From assembly GCF_026340255.1 (NCBI RefSeq), contig NZ_JAPEPJ010000001.1, positions 992,001 through 1,056,000 on the forward strand: a DNA stretch of 64,000 nucleotides. The letters are read 5' to 3'. Under the pieces are notes generated by a model. It ran no database searches. It was not told the DNA's origin and was given only the letters and a program-made list of their open reading frames with translations. Position numbers and translations under genes: made by a program. This DNA is from Streptomyces sp. NBC_01408. Its GTDB lineage: Bacteria > Actinomycetota > Actinomycetes > Streptomycetales > Streptomycetaceae. The stretch's first letter is position 1. Each line of letters begins with the position of its first letter. This document shows, in pieces, positions 27,761 through 36,133 of this stretch.

Positions 27761-29748
27761 TGGCCCTGCCCTCCCCCAACCTGGACGACCGACGGTTCCA
27801 GCAGCTCGTCGACGAGGCGAAGCGGTACGTGCAGCAGCGCGCCCCGGAGTGGACCGACCACAACGTCTCCGACCCGGGCGTCACGCTGATCGAGACGTTC
27901 GCCTACCTCGTGGACCAGCTGCTGTACCGGCTGAACCGGGTCCCGGACAAGAACTACCTGGCGTTCCTGGACCTGTTGGGCATCCGGCTGTACCCGCCCT
28001 CGGCCGCCGTCGCCGACGTCGACTTCTGGCTGTCGGCTCCGCAGCCCGACACGGTGACGCTGCCCGCGGGCACCGAGGTGACGACCGCCGCCGGCGAGAC
28101 CGAGGAGGCCGTGGTCTTCGCCACCACCGACGACCTGCGGATCGTGCCGAGCGAGTTGACGCGCCTGGTCACCGCGCCCCGCACCGGCGAGCAGACCGAC
28201 CGGACCGGCGCCCTCGCCGAGGGCCGCGGCATACCGTGCTTCCAGGCGGCCCCCGAGCCCGGCGACGCACTGCTGTTCGGCCTGCCGACGGCGGTACCGC
28301 GCTGCGTGGTCGCGGTGCGCCTCGACAGCCGCGTCGAGGGCGTCGGCGTCGATCCGCGCCAGCCCCCGCTGGTGTGGGAGGCCTGGGACGGCGGCCGGTG
28401 GCAGCGCTGCGAGACCGGCTCCGACAGCACCGGCGGCCTGAACCGGCCCGGTGAGGTCATCGTCCACGTACCGGCCGGGCACGCCGCATCGGTGATCAGC
28501 GGGACCCGCGCGGGCTGGCTGCGCTGCCGGGTCACCGAGGCCGAGCCCGGCCAGCCGTTCTACTCGGAGTCCCCGACCGTGCGCGAGGCCGCCGTCTTCA
28601 CCGTCGGCGGCACGATGGCCGTGGAGCACGCCGAGCGGGTGACCGACGTACCGCTCGGCGCGTCGGAGGGGGTGGCGGGGCAGACGTTCCGGCTCGGCCG
28701 GCCGCCCGTACTGCTCGACGGGGAGCCCCCGGTCGTGGAGGTGTCCTCCCCCGAAGGCTGGCAGCGCTGGGACGTGGTGGAGCACTTCGGCCGCTCGGGG
28801 CCCGACGACCGGCACGTGCGCGTGGACGCCACCACCGGCGAGTTCGGCTTCCCACCGGTACTGCGCGAGGCCGACGGCACCCTGCGCCCCTGCGGCGCCG
28901 TACCGCCCAAGGGCTCCCAGGTCCGCGTGGCCCGCTACCGCACCGGGGGCGGCCCGGCGGGCAACGTCTCCCGCGGGGCGATCTCCGTACTGCGCAGCTC
29001 CGTCCCGTACGTCGCCCGGGTCGCTAACCGGGAGGCGGCGCGCGGCGGCGTCGCCGGGGAGACGATCGACAACGCCAAGCTGCGGGCCCCGGAGGCGCTG
29101 CGCATGCAGGAACGCGCGGTGACCGCCGAGGACTACGAGATCATCGCCCGCCAGGCGGCGCCCTCGGTGCGCCGGGTCCGCTGTCTGCCCGCCACGGACG
29201 GTCCCGGCGGCGCGGGCGGCGCGGGCGGCGCGGGCGCGGTACGGGTCCTGGTGGTGCCGGACGCGGTGGCCGACGAGGGAGACGACCGGCTCCGCTTCGA
29301 GCAGCTGATCCCCTCCGACCAGGTACTCGCCAAGATCGCCACGACCCTCGACGAACGGCGCCTGATCGGCACCCGTCTCGTCGTGGAGCCGCCCGTCTAC
29401 CAGGGCGTCACCGTGGTCGCCCGGCTGTCGGCCCCCGCCGGGGACGCCGACCGGGTGCGCGACGCGGCCCTCGCCGCGCTGTTCCGCCACCTCAACCCGC
29501 TGCACGGCGGACCCGACGGCACCGGCTGGCCCTTCGGGCGGCCCGTGCAGTACGGCGAGGTGTTCGGCGTACTGCAACGCGCCATCGGGGACGTCCTGGT
29601 GGAGGAGATCCGGATGTTCGCCGCCGACCCGGTCACCGGGCGGCGCGGCGCCCCCGTCGACCGGATCGACATCGGCGCGGGCACGCTCGTCTTCTCCTAC
29701 CAGCACCAGGTGGTCGTGACGGAGCCGGAGACGGGGGTGTACGGATGA
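27760..29748 (+). CDS. Baseplate J-like wedge protein (gp6-type)
   Basis: A 662-residue baseplate protein. The start ATG shares its first base with the previous stop. The N-terminal region contains RRFQQLVDEAKRYVQQRAPEW, SDPGVTLIETFAYLVDQLLY and FLDLLGIRLYPP, the standard signature of eCIS gp6-like proteins. The middle is a beta-rich insert (LPAGTEVTTAAGE, VWEAWDGGRWQRC), and the C-terminal core has KLRAPEALRMQERAVTAEDYE and VARLSAPAGDADRV. It should form the wedge that transmits baseplate opening to the sheath. ATGA overlap with the next gene. Confidence 0.94.
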   Translation: MALPSPNLDDRRFQQLVDEAKRYVQQRAPEWTDHNVSDPGVTLIETFAYLVDQLLYRLNRVPDKNYLAFLDLLGIRLYPPSAAVADVDFWLSAPQPDTVTLPAGTEVTTAAGETEEAVVFATTDDLRIVPSELTRLVTAPRTGEQTDRTGALAEGRGIPCFQAAPEPGDALLFGLPTAVPRCVVAVRLDSRVEGVGVDPRQPPLVWEAWDGGRWQRCETGSDSTGGLNRPGEVIVHVPAGHAASVISGTRAGWLRCRVTEAEPGQPFYSESPTVREAAVFTVGGTMAVEHAERVTDVPLGASEGVAGQTFRLGRPPVLLDGEPPVVEVSSPEGWQRWDVVEHFGRSGPDDRHVRVDATTGEFGFPPVLREADGTLRPCGAVPPKGSQVRVARYRTGGGPAGNVSRGAISVLRSSVPYVARVANREAARGGVAGETIDNAKLRAPEALRMQERAVTAEDYEIIARQAAPSVRRVRCLPATDGPGGAGGAGGAGAVRVLVVPDAVADEGDDRLRFEQLIPSDQVLAKIATTLDERRLIGTRLVVEPPVYQGVTVVARLSAPAGDADRVRDAALAALFRHLNPLHGGPDGTGWPFGRPVQYGEVFGVLQRAIGDVLVEEIRMFAADPVTGRRGAPVDRIDIGAGTLVFSYQHQVVVTEPETGVYG

Positions 29749-30317
29749 GCCGCGCCGCCGTCCCCGGCCTGCCCAGCCGGCACCCGATCGGTGAGCAACT
29801 CCCCGCGCTGTACGCCGACGACGACTTCGCCCAGCGGTTCACGGCGGGCCTGGACACGGTCCTGGCCCCGGTGTTCACGACCCTCGACAACCTGCCCTCC
29901 TACTTCGACCCCCGGCTGGCCCCGGCCGACTTCCTGTCCTGGCTGGCCACCTGGGTCGGCGGCGTCGACGATCCCCGGTGGCCGACCGGGCTGCGGCGCG
30001 AGGCGGTGGCACGCGCGGTGGAACTGCACCGCCGACGCGGCACCCGGCGCGGCCTGACCGAGGCCCTGCGCCTGGTGCTGGGCGTGTCCGCCGAGGTCAG
30101 CGGGGACGGCGCGGCCACCTGGTCCCGTACGGCCGGCACCGAGCTGCCCCCTGCCCCGGCCGATGAGGTCCTGGTACGGGTGTGGCCGCGGCGCGAGGGA
30201 GCGGCGCACGCGGTGGACGCCGACCGGGTCCGCTCGCTCGTGCGCGCCCTGTGCCCTGTCCACACGGTCTGCCGGGTGGAGGTCCTGTCCGGGCCGCCCG
30301 CGGGTGAAGGGCGGTGA
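29745..30317 (+). CDS. Phage tail protein I-like baseplate protein
   Basis: A 190-residue protein with gpI-type signatures: SRHPIGEQLPALYADDDFAQRF near the N-terminus (residue run shortened), LDNLPSYFDPRLAPADFLSWL, WPTGLRREAVARAVELHRRRGT and RRGLTEALRLVLGVSAEV. These proteins join the J-type wedge protein at the periphery of the baseplate. In eCIS clusters this is usually the last core structural gene. Its start overlaps the preceding stop (ATGA), and its stop overlaps the next gene (GTGA). Confidence 0.9.
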   Translation: MSRAAVPGLPSRHPIGEQLPALYADDDFAQRFTAGLDTVLAPVFTTLDNLPSYFDPRLAPADFLSWLATWVGGVDDPRWPTGLRREAVARAVELHRRRGTRRGLTEALRLVLGVSAEVSGDGAATWSRTAGTELPPAPADEVLVRVWPRREGAAHAVDADRVRSLVRALCPVHTVCRVEVLSGPPAGEGR

Positions 30318-31501
30318 CGGCGTTGCGCGCGTGTCCCGTGTGCGGGGCGTCCAACGGCGCGACGGACGACTTCTGCGGCAACTGCGGCGCCTACCTGGGC
30401 TGGTCGGACCCCACCCCCACGAACCCACCCCCACCGACCGCACCCCCCTCCGAAGCGCCGGAGGCCCTTCCACCCGACGCCCCGCCGCACACGCCCCCCG
30501 CCGCGGTACCGCCCGCCGCCCAGACCGCCGACGGGGCCATTCCAGCCTCGCCGGCGTTTGAGGCGCGGGGCGCGGGGCGGAGCCCCGACACTCAGCCGCA
30601 CACACCCCCCGCCACATCGCCGCCCGCCCCCCGAAGCGGCAACGGTCCCACCGGGACCACTCCAGCCCCGCCGGCAATCGAGGCGCGGGGCCCACGGCAG
30701 AGCCCCGACACCCCGCCGCACACGACCCCCCGGCCCGTCCGCCCCGCGAAGCCCATCGCTCCGCGCCCCGTCGTACGTCCCCCCGTGGTGAGCGACGAAG
30801 TCGCCGGCGTGCCCTGCCCCGCCTGCGGCACGCCCAACCCGCCGGACCGCCGCTTCTGCCGCCGCTGCGCGGCCCCGCTGAAGCCCGGCACCGCTCCGCC
30901 TCCCCTCCCCTGGTGGCGGACGGTGTGGCCGTTTCGCCGCCGCACACGGGCGGGCTCGGGCCGGCTGGTGCGCTTCCTGGTGATCCTCACCGTGGTGCTG
31001 GCCCTGTGCGCGGCCGGTTTCCTGCTGCTGCCCGCCGGACGCCACCTGGTCGAGGACACCCGGGACAAGCTCGCCAAGGCCAAGGCGGTGACCCCGACCC
31101 GCGTCGAGGCGAGCGCCGAGCTGCCCGGACACCCGGTCGGCCACAGCACGGACGGGCTCAGCAACCGCTACTGGGGCACGCCCGGCCCCGGCGCCTCGGT
31201 GACCTACACCTTCGCCAAGCCGTTCCGCCTGGTCGACGTGATCATCACCAACGGCGCCTCGCCCTCACCCGAGGAGTACGCGAAACAGGGGCGGGCGCTC
31301 CAGGTCGACATGGAAGTGACGGCACGGGACGGCCGGACGGTCCGCAAGAAGCTCACCCTGAGCGACAAGCCCGGTCCCCAGACGTTCCCCACCGGCGTCA
31401 GCGACGCCACGACGATCCGGCTGACCCTCGGCGCACCCGCCGGGCTGACCCCGGACCGCCATGTCGCCCTGGCGGAGGTGGAGTTCTTCCAGCGGAGCTG
31501 A
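30314..31501 (+). CDS. Zinc-ribbon, single-pass membrane protein with discoidin-like C-terminus
   Basis: A 395-residue protein coupled to the tail protein I gene by GTGA. It has two zinc ribbons (ACPVCGASNGATDDFCGNCG near the start; PCPACGTPNPPDRRFCRRC near residue 165) separated by a Pro-rich linker. A membrane helix (LVRFLVILTVVLALCAAGFLLL, about 216-238) follows, then a C-terminal beta-sandwich with LSNRYWGTPGPGASVTYTF and HVALAEVEFF, like discoidin/NADase-type glycan-binding domains. Zinc ribbons would be cytoplasmic and the sandwich extracellular. It may link the particle or baseplate to the envelope. The linker has absorbed a duplicated repeat. Confidence 0.78.
   Translation: MTALRACPVCGASNGATDDFCGNCGAYLGWSDPTPTNPPPPTAPPSEAPEALPPDAPPHTPPAAVPPAAQTADGAIPASPAFEARGAGRSPDTQPHTPPATSPPAPRSGNGPTGTTPAPPAIEARGPRQSPDTPPHTTPRPVRPAKPIAPRPVVRPPVVSDEVAGVPCPACGTPNPPDRRFCRRCAAPLKPGTAPPPLPWWRTVWPFRRRTRAGSGRLVRFLVILTVVLALCAAGFLLLPAGRHLVEDTRDKLAKAKAVTPTRVEASAELPGHPVGHSTDGLSNRYWGTPGPGASVTYTFAKPFRLVDVIITNGASPSPEEYAKQGRALQVDMEVTARDGRTVRKKLTLSDKPGPQTFPTGVSDATTIRLTLGAPAGLTPDRHVALAEVEFFQRS
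30541..30720 (+). repeat. Two copies of a Streptomyces-type interspersed repeat inside a coding region
   Basis: TCCAGCC(T/C)CGCCGG...GAGGCGCGGGG...GAGCCCCGACA occurs at 30541-30600 and again at 30661-30720, exactly 120 bases apart and in frame. The core GGCGTTTGAGGCGCGGGG followed by GGGGCGGAGCCCCG resembles a family of short repeats that I remember as common in Streptomyces intergenic regions. Here it codes for part of the Pro-rich linker of the zinc-ribbon membrane protein. Confidence 0.75.
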
Positions 31502-31667
31502 CGGCCCGGCGGATCACGCCCCGGATCACACCCCGAATACTCGAACAGAAATTCGATGACGCGCGCCGGTCACACTCGTCGCACCCCAGGCGTCAGGGAG
31601 GCAGAACAGCAGAACGGCTGAAGCGACCGGGGCACCCCCGGTCCTCACACCCAGGGGAGAAGAAGCC

Positions 31668-32429
31668 ATGACCGCACCCATCCTGGTCACCGGCGGCACG
31701 GGCACGCTCGGCAAGCACGTCGTCCCCCTCCTGCGGGCGGCCGGCCACGACGTACGCGTCCTGTGCCGGACCCCGCGCGAGAACACCACCGGCATCGAGT
31801 ACTTCGCCGTCGACCTCATGAACGGCGAGGGCATCGACCCCGCCCTCAAGGGCGTCGACACCGTCCTGCACCTCGCCGGCGGCACCAAGGGCGACGACAA
31901 GGTCACCCAGAACCTCGTCAACGCCGCCAAGCGCGCCCACGTCAAGCACCTCGTCTACATCTCCGTCATCGGCGCCGACACCATGCCCATCGGCTGGTTC
32001 AAGACCCAGCTCGACGCCGAGAACGCCATCACCGGCTCCGGCATCCCCTGGACCATGCTCCGCGCCGCACAGTTCCACGACATCGTCCTCATGATGGGCG
32101 AAAAAATGTCCAAGATGCCCATCGTCCCCGCCCCCGGCGGCCTCCAGTTCCAGCCCGTCGACTCCCGCGAAGTCGCCGCCCGCCTCGTCGAACTCACCCT
32201 CGGCCAGCCCGCCGGCCGCGTCGCCGACATCGCCGGACCCAAGGTCTACCCCCTCGGCGACCTCCTGCGCAGCTACCTCACCGCCACCGGCAAGCGCCGC
32301 CCCCTCCTCCCCATCCGCATGCCCGGAAAGGCCGGCAAGGCCTACCGCGCCGGCGACAACCTCGCCCTCACCGGCACCCTCGTCGGCAAGCGCACCTGGG
32401 AGCAGTTCCTCGCCGAGCGCGTCGGTTGA
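31668..32429 (+). CDS. NmrA/NAD(P)-binding atypical SDR oxidoreductase
   Basis: A 253-residue Rossmann-fold protein. GGTGTLG at residues 9-15 is the dinucleotide-binding glycine motif; DVRVLCRTP, VDTVLHLAGGTKGD, HLVYISVIGAD and WTMLRAAQFHDIVL match NmrA-like atypical SDRs. Lys in WFKTQLDAE replaces the usual catalytic pair, so a redox-sensing or isomerase-like role is possible. It has its own leader (31502-31667) after the CIS cluster and an AGGGGAGAAG Shine-Dalgarno, so it is probably not part of it. Substrate unknown. Confidence 0.9.
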   Translation: MTAPILVTGGTGTLGKHVVPLLRAAGHDVRVLCRTPRENTTGIEYFAVDLMNGEGIDPALKGVDTVLHLAGGTKGDDKVTQNLVNAAKRAHVKHLVYISVIGADTMPIGWFKTQLDAENAITGSGIPWTMLRAAQFHDIVLMMGEKMSKMPIVPAPGGLQFQPVDSREVAARLVELTLGQPAGRVADIAGPKVYPLGDLLRSYLTATGKRRPLLPIRMPGKAGKAYRAGDNLALTGTLVGKRTWEQFLAERVG

Positions 32430-32451
32430 GTACGCCGTACGCCCGCAGCCG

Positions 32452-32478
32452 CGGGCACGGGCACGGGCACGGGCACGG
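32452..32478 (+). repeat. CGGGCA hexamer repeat, intergenic
   Basis: Four copies of CGGGCA (about 27 bases) in the 233-base gap between the NmrA-like gene and the Mut7-C gene. The rest of this gap (32430-32662) contains no gene and no clear promoter or terminator. Confidence 0.8.
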
Positions 32479-32662
32479 GTTCCCGGGGCCACGGGACGAG
32501 GACGCCCCGGCCCCGGACCCCCGTACCCCCGGCCCCGACAGGCGGGCGCGGGCCCTGGCCGCCCCGCGAGCAGGGACGGCCGCGCGGGGCGCGCGTACGG
32601 GCGGGGCCGCCGCGGCCCGTAAATCGGCCGCGGCACCCCGCCCCCGATGGCATGCTGACAGG

Positions 32663-33424
32663 GTGAACGGACCCGGCATTCAGCTCACCCTCGCCCCCGA
32701 ACTGCGCCTCTTCGCCCCGCCCAGCCGGCGGGCCGAACGCGTACCGACGACCACCGACGGCGCCTCCAGCCTCGGCCACGTCGTCGAATCGGCCGGCGTG
32801 CCGCTCACCGAGGTCGGCCGCCTCCTCGTCGACGGCCACGAGGTCCCCGTCTCCTACGTGCCCCGGGACGGCCAGTCCGTCGAGGTGCTCGGCGTCGACC
32901 GGCCCCAGCACGTCCCCGGGGCACCGCTGCGCTTCCTCCTCGACGTGCACCTCGGCACCCTCGCCCGCCGCCTGCGCCTCCTCGGCGTCGACGCCGCCTA
33001 CGAGAACGAGGACATCGGCGACCCGGCCCTCGCCACCCGCTCCGCCGCCGAACAGCGCGTCCTGCTCTCCCGCGACCGCGGCCTGCTGCGCCGCCGCGAG
33101 ATCTTCGCCGGGGCCTACGTCTACAGCGACAACCCCGACGACCAACTGCGCGACATCCTGGGCCGCTTCGCACCCGAGCTCGCCCCCTGGACCCGCTGCA
33201 CCGCCTGCAACGGCCCGCTCCACGCGGCCGACAAGGACAGCGTCGGCGACCGCCTCGAACACGGCACGCACCGCTCCTACGACGTCTTCGCGCAGTGCAC
33301 CGACTGCGAGCGCGTCTACTGGCGCGGCGCCCACCACGCCCGCCTGGAGCGGATCGTCGACGAGGCCGTCGCCGAGTTCGGCCCGGACGCCGCGCTGGAG
33401 CGGACCCGGGCTCAGAAGGCGTAG
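32663..33424 (+). CDS. Mut7-C RNase-domain protein with N-terminal ubiquitin-like domain
   Basis: A 253-residue protein starting at GTG 32663 (CAGGGTG context). Residues 1-90 look like the ubiquitin-fold domain often fused to Mut7-C (LLVDGHEVPVSYVPRDG). The Mut7-C domain follows: FLLDVHLGTLARRLRLLGVD, LLSRDRGLLRRR with the PIN-like aspartates, YSDNPDDQLRDIL, then a zinc ribbon (TRCTACNGPL and CTDCERVYWRGAHH). It is thought to be a PIN-fold RNase. It overlaps the convergent gene at 33412 by 13 bases. Confidence 0.92.
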   Translation: MNGPGIQLTLAPELRLFAPPSRRAERVPTTTDGASSLGHVVESAGVPLTEVGRLLVDGHEVPVSYVPRDGQSVEVLGVDRPQHVPGAPLRFLLDVHLGTLARRLRLLGVDAAYENEDIGDPALATRSAAEQRVLLSRDRGLLRRREIFAGAYVYSDNPDDQLRDILGRFAPELAPWTRCTACNGPLHAADKDSVGDRLEHGTHRSYDVFAQCTDCERVYWRGAHHARLERIVDEAVAEFGPDAALERTRAQKA

Positions 33425-33891
33425 GCGTCGCCCGTGTCCAGGGCCAGCACCACGTGCTCGTTGTTCGCGTGGTTGCGGTCCGTCGCGCCGCCGTTCCACC
33501 AGGTGTCGACCCGGACCACCACCTCCGCCACCGGCTCCCGCAGCTCCAGCGCCAGCCCGATGTGCCGGCCCCGCCCGTGCAGCGGCAGCGGTCCCGTCTC
33601 GCACACCACCTCGCGCAGCCCGGCCCGCGCACAGCCGCCCGCCAGGTTCTGCCGGTCGGCGAGATCGGCCGACAGGCGCACCCGGAGGGTCGCGTTCGGC
33701 AGCGCCGCCGGCCCGTCGTTCTCCGGGACCAGCCAGACCCGCAGGTGACCCTGGGACAGGGCCACCCTGCCGTGGTAGGCCACGTCCGCCTCCGGGCCGG
33801 CCCACGCCGCCCGTGCCGGGCCTCCCGCAGCCAGGACCAGTACCCCGGCCACCACCACACTTCGTACGGCACCACGGCGCACCGACACCAC
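33412..33891 (-). CDS. Secreted hypothetical protein
   Basis: A 159-residue protein with a signal peptide (SVRRGAVRSVVVAGVLVLAAGGPARA, cleaved near residue 28; the text here is split: VVVAGVLVLAAGG is the hydrophobic core). The mature part is beta-rich, with YHGRVALSQGHLRVWLVPEN, one Cys pair (GGCARAGLREVVCE) that may form a disulfide, and NHANNEHVVLALDTG at the end. The pattern resembles CARDB-like adhesion sandwiches, but I cannot name the family. It is convergent with, and overlaps, the Mut7-C gene. Confidence 0.72.
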   Translation of the reverse strand: MVSVRRGAVRSVVVAGVLVLAAGGPARAAWAGPEADVAYHGRVALSQGHLRVWLVPENDGPAALPNATLRVRLSADLADRQNLAGGCARAGLREVVCETGPLPLHGRGRHIGLALELREPVAEVVVRVDTWWNGGATDRNHANNEHVVLALDTGDAYAF

Positions 33892-34150
33892 CTCCTCGCG
33901 CGAACGCTAGAGCGCACCGGGAGCAACCGGTCAGACCATCACACGAACGAGGGCGCGCCTGCCCCCATCTGCCCACGCACCTTCGAGCCGTACCGATCGC
34001 CGTCGATCGCCCGCCGGGACGCCGTCGCCGCGCCCCTCCGCCCCGCCGGGACGGCCGTGACCAGGGACGCGCCACGCGGCCGCTGACCGCCGCCCCGCCC
34101 GCCTATGCTGGCGAGGAATCGCCCGTACGAACGAACGAGGAGCCCCGCAC
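33892..34150. promoter_or_regulatory. Divergent intergenic region
   Basis: This 259-base gap lies between the secreted protein gene and the SDR gene, which point away from each other. CCTATGCT at about 34102-34109 resembles the tail of an actinomycete -10 element ahead of the SDR gene, and ACGAGGAG is its Shine-Dalgarno. Nothing else was recognised. Confidence 0.4.
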
Positions 34151-34912
34151 ATGATCACGGCCACCCGGACCGCCGTAGTCACCGGAGCGAGCAGCGGCAT
34201 CGGCGCGGCCACCGCCCGGCAGCTCGCCGCCGCCGGCTACCACGTCGTCCTCACCGCCCGCCGCAAGGACCGCATCGAGGCCCTCGCCGCCGAGATCACC
34301 GCAGCGGGCCACTCCGCGACGGCCCAGGCCCTCGACGTCACCGACCGCGCGGCCGTCGACGCCTTCGCCGCCGCGCTCGACCGGTGTGACGTACTGGTCA
34401 ACAACGCGGGCGGCGCCATCGGAGCCGAGCCCGTCGCCACCGGCGACCCCGCCGACTGGCGCACGATGTACGAGGTCAACGTCATCGGCACCCTCAACGT
34501 CACCCAGGCCCTGCTCCCGGCGCTCACCGCCTCCGGCGACGGCACGGTGGTCGTCCTGTCCTCCACCGCGGGCCACTCCACGTACGAGGGCGGGGCCGGC
34601 TACGTCGCCGCCAAGAACGGCGCCCGCGTCCTCGCCGAGACCCTGCGCCTGGAGATCGTCGGCCAGCCGGTCCGCGTCATCGAGATCGCCCCCGGCATGG
34701 TCAAGACCGAGGAGTTCGCCACCACGCGCTTCCGCGGCGACGCCGAGAAGGCGGCCAAGGTCTACGCGGGCGTCGCGGACCCCCTGTCCGCCGACGACGT
34801 GGCCGACACCATCACCTGGGCGGTGACCCGCCCCAGCCACGTCAACATCGACCTCCTGGTGGTCCGCCCCCGCGCCCAGGCCTCGAACACGAAGGTCCAC
34901 CGCGACCTGTAA
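34151..34912 (+). CDS. Classical SDR family oxidoreductase
   Basis: A 253-residue short-chain dehydrogenase. The cofactor motif is TGASSGIG (11-18); VVLTARR follows strand 2, so NADP(H) is likely. NNAG stabilises the sheet, and the catalytic set is Ser138 in VVVLSSTAGHS, Tyr151 and Lys155 in YVAAK. IEIAPGMVKTEEF matches the post-catalytic PG motif. It is closest in pattern to YdfG-like serine/3-hydroxy acid dehydrogenases, but substrate is not deducible. It is convergent with the deacetylase remnant. Confidence 0.93.
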   Translation: MITATRTAVVTGASSGIGAATARQLAAAGYHVVLTARRKDRIEALAAEITAAGHSATAQALDVTDRAAVDAFAAALDRCDVLVNNAGGAIGAEPVATGDPADWRTMYEVNVIGTLNVTQALLPALTASGDGTVVVLSSTAGHSTYEGGAGYVAAKNGARVLAETLRLEIVGQPVRVIEIAPGMVKTEEFATTRFRGDAEKAAKVYAGVADPLSADDVADTITWAVTRPSHVNIDLLVVRPRAQASNTKVHRDL

Positions 34913-34925
34913 CCACCACCCGGCC

Positions 34926-35238
34926 CTACGGGACCAGCCCGGCCGCCCTCAGCCGCGGCATCAGGGCCGCCGGCTCCAGCCCGGCGGCCCTCGCCACGTC
35001 CAGCGCCCGCTGGAGGTCGGCCGCCGGCGTGGGCGTGAAGTGCAGCAGCACGATGTCGCCGCGGGGCCTGCGGATCCCGGTTCCACCCGTCGTCGATGGT
35101 GATGAAGACGACCTTCTCCGGTGTCGGCACGTGCGACACGACGGGCGGCAGCCCCACCCCCGCCTGAGCCGACCCGGCGGCCCCGAGGGCGAGCGACAAC
35201 GACGCGAGCCCGGTGAGAAGCGCGCGGGATCTCCCCAT
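34926..35238 (-). pseudogene. Polysaccharide deacetylase remnant (internal deletion and frameshift)
   Basis: The first part, read from ATG 35238, gives a signal peptide (LLTGLASLSLALGAAGSAQA) and a NodB start VVFITIDDGWNRD. The frame is then lost near 35060-35090 and a second frame supplies the deacetylase C-terminus, GDIVLLHFTPTPAADLQRAL to RLRAAGLVP. The whole catalytic middle with the metal histidines is missing. The remaining coding capacity is about 100 residues compared with the usual 220 or more, so this is a decayed gene with a deletion. It is unrelated in detail to the intact deacetylase at 2323. Confidence 0.82.
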
Positions 35239-35394
35239 GCCGCTCTACCCTGGAGATCAACTCGATCATCAACCCTCCTGCCACAAACGGAGGTTGACGA
35301 CCCACGCACCCCAGGTCCGTATCGGTGAATCCTCGCGGAATGTCGTCGACCACACCTACGGCCCGAAAGCGTGAGCCGCGAGAAGGAGCAAGCC

Positions 35395-35957
35395 GTGAAC
35401 ATCTCGCAAGCCGCCGACCGCCTCTCCCGGGAACTCCCCTGCCACCGAGTGGAGATCCTCCAAGGACGGCTCACCGCCACACCTCACGCCGACGGAACCC
35501 ACGCACTCATCCTGACCAGACTGATCACCACCTTCCACGCCGCCGGGGCCCGACAGGCCGGTCTCAAATACCTGCAGGCCATCGGCCTCTGGCTGCCCAC
35601 CGGCCCCGACGACTTCGCCATCCCGGACTTCTCCCTCGTCGCGGCCGACTTCCAGAACAGCCACGTCGAGAACAACTGCTACGCACCCACCAGCTTCCGC
35701 ATGGTCGTCGAGGTCACCTGGTCCCACTGGTCCGACGACCTCGGCACCAAAGCCGAGTGCTACGCCCAGGCCGGCATCCCCGTGTACCTGGTCGCCGACC
35801 GACGCCACGACGAAGCCGTGCTCCACACCGACCCCACGGAGGCGCATACCGCTCCCGCAAGGCCTTCAAGCGCGGCACGTCCGTCCCCCTCCCCGAATCC
35901 ATCGGCATCCCCCTCGAACTCCCCGTTGACCGCCTCCTCGACGGGGACGAAAGCTGA
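35395..35957 (+). pseudogene. Uma2-family endonuclease-like gene with a frameshift
   Basis: From GTG 35395 (AAGGAG 6 bases upstream) the frame gives a Uma2-type PD-(D/E)xK fold: HRVEILQGRLTATPHADG, DDFAIPDFSLV, SFRMVVEVTWSHWSDDL and ECYAQAGIPVYLVADRR. Near 35835-35850 the natural C-terminus moves to another frame, which supplies KAFKRGTSVPLPESIGIPLEL and ends at 35957, just as in intact Uma2 proteins. The first frame instead continues to 36009 with Ser/Pro-rich nonsense. A single-base indel explains both. Sequencing error is possible; Uma2 genes are often decayed in Streptomyces. Confidence 0.8.
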
Positions 35958-36070
35958 GCCAGCCGAGCCCTTTCCAGGCCATGTGACATTCCGCCATACG
36001 TTCGAGTGAACGGCGTCCGATCCACCTACGGCACGCCAAGCCCCCACCTAGGTTCAGCCACAACACAAAC

Positions 36071-36106
36071 GGCCCCCGACCGGGATGGCACTCCCGGCCG
36101 AGGGCC
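36071..36106. terminator. Long hairpin upstream of the LAGLIDADG gene
   Basis: A 15-base stem, GGCCCCCGACCGGGA against TCCCGGCCGAGGGCC, pairs at 13 positions around the loop TGGCAC. It lies 114 bases after the Uma2 stop and 27 bases before the endonuclease start, so it could terminate upstream transcription or structure the endonuclease leader. Confidence 0.55.
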
Positions 36107-36116
36107 TCACCAACAG

Positions 36117-36131
36117 GGAAGAAGGACTTCC
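36117..36131 (+). promoter_or_regulatory. Small hairpin holding the ribosome site of the LAGLIDADG gene
   Basis: GGAAG-AAGGA-CTTCC: a 5-base stem whose loop is the Shine-Dalgarno sequence AAGGA, ending 2 bases before the ATG at 36134. Presentation in a loop may tune translation. It is short and could be chance. Confidence 0.35.
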
Positions 36132-36133
36132 TC

